64,000 nucleotides of DNA, taken from positions 152,004 to 216,003 of the forward strand of contig VZTG01003801.1 in the NCBI GenBank assembly GCA_013397845.1. The letters run 5' to 3'. This stretch comes from Melanocharis versteri. Taxonomy: Eukaryota; Chordata; Aves; Passeriformes; Melanocharitidae. The notes beneath the pieces are model-generated. The model saw only the letters and a list, made by a program, of their open reading frames with translations. It did no database searches and was not told the DNA's origin. The stretch's first letter is position 1. Each line of letters begins with the position of its first letter. A program made the translations under genes and the position numbers. Shown here piece by piece: positions 55,211 through 64,000 of this stretch.

Positions 55211-58200
55211 TTGAGAGTTTCTTCCAGATGTGCATTTCACAATTTATGGTGGCTACTCTTTCTATCATTTCTCTCAAGCCTTGTACTACTGCACTCTTCA
55301 ACAATTTCAACATGAAAAAATTTATTGCTGCTAATGAAATAAGCGATGAAATTCATTGCAGCAAAATGGAAAAAGGAAAAAAAAAAAAACATTCAAACTA
55401 ACATAAGGCAGAACCAAAAAATAGCAACTCAGACTCCTGCATGCAAATCTTCACACTAACCCTGAGACTGGACACTACTAAAATAGTCTGCACATTGCTT
55501 GTCACTAAAAGCCCCCTCTGCTGTTTTCTCACCTGTAGCAAAAAGTCTGCCCCTCATATGCTAGAATTGGTTTTGAGAGCTTGTTGTGAAGGACAGTTTG
55601 TGGGCTCAGAGAATTTTTTTTTCCATATAATTTAGAAAATCATATTCAGAAGCGTCCACAGCCTAGATAAGGCTGCAGATAATGTTTGTGTTAGGTACAA
55701 GCCAGATCACACGCAAAGGGCAATTCTGTTGTGGTGCTCAGCAGCATCAATTCTCCAGTGACCTTCACTGGAGTTTATCCAATGTCTTGCTGGAGATGCT
55801 AACCACTTCTCAAGATGGCATAATCCTTCTCTTGCCAGCCCTAAATTGCAAGCCAAATGTGCAGTCCTAACACGACCTGTCATGCTCAGTGCTTCTCAGG
55901 GGGAAAGAGACCTGAAATCTACTCTGAGAATAACATAATACAGAGATAATTTCATCACACTCCACTGAGTAGGAAAGCTATAAAATGAACTCAAATTCTT
56001 CCTGCCTTATTCTAAGCTACAATAAATATCTGAGCAACTAATAAAGAATCCTAAAGCAAAACCTACCAAGATTTTTCAAGATGTTTAGGTTTGATTATTT
56101 CAAGCCTTATCTGGGGATATATTATCTAAAAATCACTGTAAGCAAGCACGGGAGGAATTCCTGACACATCAAGGGATTAATGAATGCACAGAGGCCCCAT
56201 AACAGCCTTTATTCCTCCTCACAGAACAGGGCAAAGGGTGTGCAGCTCCTTGAAGCTCCACAGCTACCATGAACCTTCTCATCTGCACAAAACCATGCTG
56301 TACTTGGCTATGGTTAGCTGACTCCCAACTGCTGTGACACATCTGCAGAGCTTTCAAAAATCAGAGTAAACCTAACACCATCTTTACAGTCTTGAAAAAA
56401 TCAATGAATATTGAACAGTTTTTGGGCTGCACAAACGTGCCTCTGTGTGGCACAAGGTGACTATGACCAGGGAAATGAAAATTTGCCCTAAACCTCTCTC
56501 TACATTTTCCCTTTAATCAATATGGCTGGGTAACTCATGGAGCTGGATCAAATCAGACACAAGACAGATTTTTTTAGTTTTCTGCTACTGGGTCTAGTGT
56601 AGTAAAAACCAGATGGACACTACCCATGTTGGCAAATTAAAAATATATATTCTCCAACAAAAAAAAATAGTCTTTGTTTTTAAAATGTCTTCCTTATTCT
56701 GCAACTCTTATCAGTGCAATTTGCCAGCATCCAGCTCAAGACCCTGGCTTTGTCTGTCATTGGCACAAGTATATCGAATGATACGATACTCCTTCCACCA
56801 CCATTCAAGAGCAGGAAAAGTCTTGAGCATTTCTGTATTCTACTTGCTTGCAAAATTTAGTCAGGAATGAAAAAGCAGAGGATAACTGAGATGCAAAAAG
56901 CACAGCCTACTTTTCCACAAAGCAAATACTAAGCATATCCCTATTAGCTGTACCAATACTCTTCATATTAAAACTGGTACATTTCAAAACACTGCTGAGG
57001 AGCAATACAAAATGAAAACAATATTTACTACTTCACTACAGAGAGAAAAATAGTTGTCATGTAGTTGAATGACTTCATAATATAGAAGAGAAAAGAGGAG
57101 CTGACCTTCAATATTTGTATTACTTCATTTGCATTTATTTAGGAGTTATTTCAGTTATCCGTTTCAGATCCTTTACTGTTATTCATTTGCCAAGTAAATG
57201 AGAAAAAGAAGGGAAAAATATATGCAACTTTTGCACTTTACCTAGAGAAATCTTTTGCAGTTTGAACCAAAACCATATTGCTAGAGCATACCATAGTAAC
57301 CCTTGTGGTATATCTAGGTAAAAGCATTCTTTGCAGTGCATATTTATGCTTCCATTACATCTGCTTCCTTCTTTTCCTTATTCAAAAAAGTGACAGAAGA
57401 TAAAAGCTGCATTTTCAAAGCTCTCACTACGTCGTGGTCAAATAGCTGGCCGAACTGTTACTTTGCTTTCTGTGATTACACACTCCTTCATCCACCAGGA
57501 TATCATGAAATAGTAAAAGCAATTCCTCTGAGGAGGAAAAGGTCTTCTGCCATTTGAACCTTTCAAAACATGGAAGACCTAGACATGGTTAGTTCCCCAA
57601 TGCTACCCAACTAGGCGTTGTTATAGATGCAGAAATCACAATCACCTTACACTTGGCTCCCTAATCCTGAAACGCAAAAGAAAATCTCAGAACATCATGA
57701 ATATTTCAAAGTGCAAGAGCAAGAATAAGTTATTGCACTGCATAGTGATGCTAGTTAAACTTTTCCTAGGGCTTCTTAAGTTGGTGTTTATTTGCCAGCT
57801 CTGCTATTTGTGCGATCTGAGAGAAGAGATTCAGTCTTTTTGCCAGGGTTTGCACAATGCCTAGTACAATGCACTGCTCCAGCCTTTATCTGGGACTGAC
57901 AGCATGACAGATAGCACGTCAACACAGTTAAAACCACTACCACATAACAATAGCAATAATCACAGGCACAGATATGTATATGGGAATTATGAATCAAATA
58001 CATATGAGATTTCATAAAATGTAAAGTGTTTTTTGTCACACCTAGTACCACACGTAGAGTTTTTCAGTCTTCCTGGAAGGATATCTCAGAAGAGATTCCA
58101 AATAGATTTTCATGAGAATGGGAAACTGCCAGCAACCACATTAGGTTCATTGCCTTGGTCACATAAATGCATATATATTGACCAAAGTGTAGTTACAATA

Positions 58201-59362
58201 TCCCAATGAAAAACGTTTGTATCAAAATAAAAAGTAGTGAGAAGGAAAACAAGAATGATTCTGCACACAGTGTGCACCTCTACACTGCTCACTGGAAATG
58301 TATAGAGAAGCCAGTTCTGCGAAGCTGTGGGCTGATCACACGTCTGTTTGTGTTCACACTCATTTGATACTAAAGAGTTGCATTAAATGCACAGACAACA
58401 CTTACAGTCCCTCACTTGGATTCACAGGGTGGGACAGCATCAAATACGGGCACATCCATGTGCACCTGTAGACCCACAGCAGAGAGAGGAGCTTTGAAGC
58501 TCGCCCTCTGAGACTATGCACTTCTGACAACTTCAAGTTATGGGAACATTTCACTAAAAGATCAGATTTTAGAGTTCATTTGAAAAGATGCAAAAATTGA
58601 AGATGAATTCAGGTAGGAAATATTCTGAAATCAGCATTTGGTCTTGAAGCCTGAGCAGTCACCAGAAGATTTTCAGTTAACAGGGGAAAGAAATCCAGCT
58701 ATAACTTCTCAGCAATCACTACTCTGTCCTCTAACTATGAGGAGGGGTCTTCTGTTACTCTTGATCTCTTCTTTTGCCTCTGTTTACTTGGGGAAGCTCT
58801 TTTGTAAAGCTACCTCTTTGTAAATTGGCTGAAAAATATTTTCTGTAATACAACATATGGGGAAGTTTCAAAGGTGTTTGGAAAGTTTGGTCATTGGAAA
58901 CAGAGGATCAGACTCTACAGTGTTCTGAAGTTATGCCAGTGTGATGCAGCCACAAATTAAACACATTTTGATGAGCAGCTCATGTAAAAAATGTGCTCTA
59001 GAAAAATAAACCGTGGAGGCTAGAAGCTGAAATGGAAGGAAGATGTTTTAGCAGTTTGGATATCCTCATACCTACTTCTCTCCCTCTGGTACCAGTCTGA
59101 TCTGACATAAACTAAGCCTGCATCCAATATTTTCCTGGTATTTCAACAATACAAAGATGAGGAGATGAGGGGAGGGAGGATACTGCAGCCCTGGCTAGAG
59201 CAGAATTTCCAGCTGCTTCACTAACTTCAAGAAGCTCGTGAGACCAGTGACTTGATCTCCATGTCCTGTCCTCCTAAATAATGACTCTTCCCCCTAACTG
59301 CAACTTGCTCAGGTTCTTATGGGAGATGATTATTCCCAGCAAGGGAAGGGGCTGTCACTTTT

Positions 59363-59402
59363 AGGTTGACTTAAAACCTTAATGTAGAGGTTGACTTAAA
59401 AC
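59363..59402 (+). repeat. 15-bp direct repeat, 10-bp spacer
   Basis: AGGTTGACTTAAAAC occurs at 59363-59377 and again at 59388-59402, in the MTCL3 intron. Confidence 0.9.
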
Positions 59403-61439
59403 TATTATTTAAATGTTCCCTTTCCTAGAAATGTGAAAATCTCATTCTGAAAAGAAGCTTGACAGTCTTCATCTCATTATAAATATTTGATCACTGGAAT
59501 GTATTTTTAATTAGCTATCATGAACAAATATTTGACTCTTCAGCATTTATCATAAATGTCACTGAACCAGCAAATCACCTGCAAATTAATACCACAGCAG
59601 CCCTAATGGGGTTATGCAAGAATCAATTCTAGGTCCTACTCTAATTAACATTTTTTCTTGCCAGCTGGAAAGAAGACCCATAAAATAACATTGGATAATG
59701 ACTGCAGTTAGGGTAAAGGTTGGAGAAACACTAAATATTGAAAAGGAAGGTCACTGGTACAAACCTTTGTGCAATCAAATAATACCGGTTTTAATATGAT
59801 TAAATATGAAGATACAGATGTAAGAACAAGGAGTAAAAGCTATGCTAAGACAATAGGAGAACTGCCTAGAGAATGAAGAAGATCTCTTGAAAAGCCACAT
59901 TCCTGAAAAAAACCTGCAGGGTCATAGACAATAATCAGCTGAAGTAATATCGAGGTGTAATTTTGTGACCAAAAAAAAGGTTTATTAATAAAGGAAGTAG
60001 ATATCAAAACTAGGGTTCTCTGTGCAATAACTAGAAAGGATGTGCCTCTCCACAGAATCAAACCAGCCTCAGACAAGTGGAAAGATTCACTTTTCTTTCT
60101 CTTTTGAGGGATGTCAAATTCCTAACCTAGGTTAAATGCTTAATTTTTACACAGCTAAATTATATCAACCCTAAGCATGAAGATTTTAAACAAATCAAAA
60201 AACAAACACCAAAGCATTGATGCTAGACTCTTGAATTTAGCAAGGCAGAAAGAATGTATGTTTCCTGCCTGGTAACTAACTTTCAGCAAATTCAGATGAG
60301 AAGGGAGGTGCAAATTTTACCTGTTCCTGGGACAGTTTAGGAAGAGCTGTGGTAGACTGTTCTCAGCTGTCAATTTTTAACACAGACCAGCACCCTTTTT
60401 TGAAAAGTATGCACCAGTTTGAATAAAATAGCTGGGGTATTGTACAACCTGCATTATTCAGAAGACCAGACTGGTTTATTATATGACAGTTCTGTCCTCA
60501 TAATTTCTGAACACATGAAACTTGACCAAAATTTGGGAACTGAGCAACAATATTCCTAGAAGCCCATCACAAGAAAAATAAACCTTTGAGTGTATCTATG
60601 TGTACCAGCAAGGCAATATCCCATTTCAAAAGTTGTTCTGGAGGACTGTTACTGGTGCTTCTAATGAATTATTTAAGCAAAGATTTTAACTGCTAGCATC
60701 TGTAAATTTAAAATAATTTAGACCAGCTTGTAATTTAAAAGACTGCTGGTAATCAGGGCAATTGGATGTCATCATCAGTCATGCTTCGCAGGGATGTAGA
60801 GTCCTCTCATTATGGACAACACTGATGGAAACAAATGCATGGCAAATACCTTCTAAGTGCAAGTACTCATCTGTGACCTAAGCAAAGGGCTTTGCTGTTA
60901 TCCTAACCTGGATTCATTACTAAGCTAGCCAAAGTCAATTAAAACAACCATGCAATCAGGATCAGGCAAAGCAAAACAGATTTGATACCTGCAGGCTTTA
61001 TTCTACACATCTTGATATATGCAGCCGTTAATACCAGCAATAGCGGGAGGAAGGAGGGAAATCACATCATATGTCGAAAAATCTCAGCAGAAACAAACAC
61101 TTCAGAAAACACACCTGCACATCTAAGAGGTTAATCCATTGCCTTTTACTTCAAAACAAGAAATGCAGTGCTTGGAACTCTTAGCTATGGAACATTTTCA
61201 AAACCTGAACTTCTCAAATGCCAGGAGGTTGCATTTCCTGATATTATGAACACTGAAGTAAGTGAAAAAAACCCAAAACATCAAAAGCCTGGTGCTATTG
61301 TTCCTGGCTAGCACTGATTCCACATGATTCAGAAGAGCTGCTGAGCTGATCCCAGAACCCAGCACACCCTGTAGCTGGGTATTCTCTCTGTCAAGTGACA
61401 TTCACTGTAGCATACAGCTATAAACGTGTGCAAATGAGA

Positions 61440-61468
61440 GGGTCTAAAAGATGACAGGGTCTAAAAGA
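61440..61468 (+). repeat. 12-bp direct repeat (GGGTCTAAAAGA)
   Basis: Copies lie at 61440-61451 and 61457-61468, separated by 5 bp, in the MTCL3 intron. Confidence 0.8.
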
Positions 61469-62025
61469 AGAGGGTCAGAGCATGCCATTCTGATCTCTGG
61501 AGCGTCATATTCTTCCAGGGCAGTTCAGAGGTAAAGCACAACCAGCACAATGCCAGTTGATGTAGAATCAGCTGGCTGCCTTGAACAACCACACACAGAA
61601 GCCATTTGTTGGGCAGTGTTCCCCACCACTGTGCTGTGTACAATACTTCCTTTGTTGCACTTCATTCTTCATACATCGCTCCCGTACTGCCTGTGAGGTA
61701 TGTGCCTGATGGAGAGTTCAGTGCTTTGCACACAGACGCACACATGTACAGAACACAAGCAGAGGCACAAATCTCTGTGCAATATCAGTGCCACAGGGAA
61801 AATGCCCTGCTTGGCAGCATGTAGCTGCCTCAGATCTCCTGTTCACTCAGTGTTTTGCCTCAGAAAAAAGTCTGTTTGCACAAGCCCTGAGCTCTCCGGT
61901 TTAGCAGAAGTAACCTGGAAACCATTTCCTTTCTCCCTATCCAGAAGTGACCTTTTCTACTCCTTGTGTGCTCTACTGCAAAATGGGAAAATAGATCCTG
62001 CTTGGTATTAACAAGAACGGATCAG

Positions 62026-62080
62026 AACAGTTGAGGCTGAAAGAGACCTCTGTTACGACCAGCCCCCACAACTGGCCTCA
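62026..62080 (-). mobile_element. Degraded CR1-like LINE 3' fragment
   Basis: The plus strand contains CAGTTGAGGCTGAAAGAGAC, then CTCTG and CCAGCCCCC. This resembles the reverse complement of the avian CR1 3' end (gttgaggctggaagggacctctggag...ccaacccc, from memory). The element would therefore be in minus orientation. It has no tail repeat and is strongly diverged. Confidence 0.45.
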
Positions 62081-63436
62081 GCAAAGCACCCTGGCACCTC
62101 TGCAAATGGGCAAATACCAAGCCCCATCAAAAAGCCGGATTATCATACTACATCTTTTGTATCCTACTACGTGCCATTAGGATACTAGTTAACAAACAGT
62201 AGCACCGCTCCTCCCGGAACTACAAACTAGTCATAGCAGCACATAAAGAAGCTATACTTGCTTCACTCGGCTTTTCTGATTCTGGAAGTACTGGGTAATT
62301 TATGCCAGCCACCTAAATTCTCAGAGCCATCATTCTGAAAAAAAGTGATGAGCAATTACTAATGAATAGTAAATTTAGAAATTCCTGTGATAGCTTTATT
62401 GTATATGCCTCTGCTGTGCATGTTCCATTCGAGATCTTGCCAATTTGTTTCACCTGTTTTTACACTGGAAACTGAACTGAGGTCACTCCCTGAGGGCCCA
62501 TGACATGTTTCAGAACAGCCATCTGTACTGTGACATGACAAGGTTCCCCTTCCTTGCACTGACAGCTGAGTTCAGGCTAAATGCAGAGCAGCACGTACCT
62601 CCATGGTGCTACTTCCTATTTACTCTCCTAAAGCCAGGACAAACTACCTACGGCTGTGAGGCTCTGCCAAACTCCTATCAGGAACACAGGTACCTGAAGG
62701 ACGCTTTGGGAGATTCCATGTGCCAGAATAACTGACAAATCTGCCAGGCTACAGAGTTCTCTGCAGGCTTTTTAAACTGTAGATTTGCTAGAACATCCAG
62801 AGAATGTAAAGACAGAAAATTGCTTCATGCTCAAAGCTCAGTTTAATACTATGAGAAAGATAGACCTAAAACCAGCAATGACCACATGCACTAAACAATA
62901 ACAGAACTATGGCAATTTTTCTTTCAATCTAAAATCTGCTCATCTTTGACTTGTATCAGCACACTGCAAATACTCTGTTATTTCAGGTGTTTCTTTGAAG
63001 GGACAGGTGCACTTAAGCAGGACTAAATACAGTGGTATAAGGGACAAGCAGTGTGTACAACTATTATTCGTCAAAGCCTTGGTGGGACTTCCAGTAATAC
63101 GATGACATTTGGTGTACATTGATTCCATAGAAAAACATGTATCTAGACCTCTGGCTCAGCACCTAGAAAATGTCTCTGTTCTGTCTCTATAAAGCCTTCC
63201 AAGTGATAGAAAGCAATTTTGCAAAGTCATATGGATTTCTTCTAAATCTAGAGAATCCTGGCCTACATCTATTTTACCAGTACAAAGTTATTGAATTTGT
63301 CCTCTCTATCATGCAATCTCTTTCTTTAAGATCTAAAAAAATCATACATAGTGTCTTAAAACGAAAAATATATTTTTAGAGACCTGCCAAAATGAGCAAA
63401 AATAAAATGTGAGCTGGAATTTGAAAAGCACAATGT

Positions 63437-63500
63437 ATTATTAAAAAAAAAACCAACAAAACAAACCAAACCAAACCAACAACTTAGGCAAAACAACAAC
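63437..63500 (+). repeat. A-rich (AAACC)n low-complexity tract
   Basis: An A9 run leads into CCAACAAAACAAACC and three AAACC units. It could be the decayed tail of a retroposed sequence, but no element body is recognisable beside it. Confidence 0.6.
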
Positions 63501-64000
63501 AAAGGAACCAGGGTGGATTATGTACTGTCTATGGATACTGTGAAAGGTAACATAATAGAGCTATTTAAGAATCACCTAAACCAGGGAGCTCATTTTTACA
63601 CTTTTAAGTGACCTGGCAACTTTTTGTTTCAACTGAGCAGTCAAGTTGGCACCCCTATGTCTAAAGTGCATATAGGGAGACTTGAATGTTCATTTGAGTA
63701 AAACAATACTGAAATTGGGAAGTACAAAAATAAGAACTTTTTTCTGTGACCGAGGACCATTAAAGAGCCCTTTAATACTGTATTTCCCAGACTTTCTTCC
63801 ATTTGTTAATGTGGTATCATATTTTGGCAGCCTTAGTGAAGTCAGTAGTGAGACTGCCTACTTCAGCAAAGAGATATAAAAGGCTTTCTTTCTCCTTTAT
63901 ACCTTGAGGAAGTCATACCCTAAAGTCCATATCAAGAGAAATACATCTTTTACAGCCTGCCCTGTGGTGAGTTCATGCTCACAAACCATTTTCTCTGATA

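Larger units (their letters stand above)
52511..64000 (-). other. MTCL3: Probable large MTCL3 intron (partial)
   Basis: This is AT-rich sequence upstream of the 72-bp MTCL3 exon. I found no further coiled-coil exon on the minus strand. The protein must still gain roughly 495 N-terminal residues, so the 5' exons are beyond the window edge. A very short exon could have escaped notice. Confidence 0.6.

Noticed and set aside
61198..61401. Minus frame starting SLDRENTQLQGVLGSG, at first sight coiled-coil-like and a possible MTCL3 exon
   Set aside because: The likeness ends after about 15 residues and no acceptor/donor pair of the right phase frames it.

Overview
The window is vertebrate nuclear DNA, most likely from a bird. 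It is about 40% GC and intron-rich, with GT-AG splice signals, few transposons, no SINEs that I recognise, and one decayed CR1-like LINE fragment. There is no operon structure and no tRNA, rRNA or CRISPR. Nearly all short open frames are noise. I identified two real protein genes by assembling exons by eye, both on the minus strand and transcribed from high to low coordinates. Their order matches the human 6q22.33 neighbourhood (SOGA3/MTCL3 followed by KIAA0408), as I remember it.

Region by region: 1-27 kb is non-coding, with a GC/CpG-richer patch (6.5-7.6 kb), a pyrimidine-biased strand (7.96-8.53 kb), a perfect DR4 nuclear-receptor-type motif (14.1 kb) and a (TCC)n microsatellite (15.6 kb). 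27.3-30.0 kb is the probable KIAA0408 3' UTR and flank. 30.0-38.15 kb holds five coding exons of the KIAA0408 orthologue. They join without a frame break into a predicted 700-residue protein (human is about 694 from memory). 38.15-49.2 kb is the spacer between the genes. It holds a CRE/E-box composite (42.3 kb), a polypurine tract (41.7-41.9 kb), a GC-rich patch (43.1-43.4 kb) and an exon-like 150-bp segment on the plus strand (46.2 kb). 49.2-52.5 kb holds the last three coding exons of MTCL3 (SOGA3), encoding 452 C-terminal residues and ending in a 36-residue hydrophobic tail exon. 52.5-64 kb is probably one large MTCL3 intron. The 5' exons lie beyond the window.

The most interesting point is how the two genes fit together. 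The penultimate MTCL3 exon ends in phase 0. The KIAA0408 exon carrying the start codon begins at a splice acceptor and is open in phase 0 upstream of its ATG. Skipping the MTCL3 tail exon would therefore produce an in-frame MTCL3-KIAA0408 fusion. That would exchange the hydrophobic tail for the KIAA0408 coiled coil and its disordered region. A human SOGA3-KIAA0408 readthrough is known to me from memory. Here the sequence itself shows that the phase compatibility is kept.
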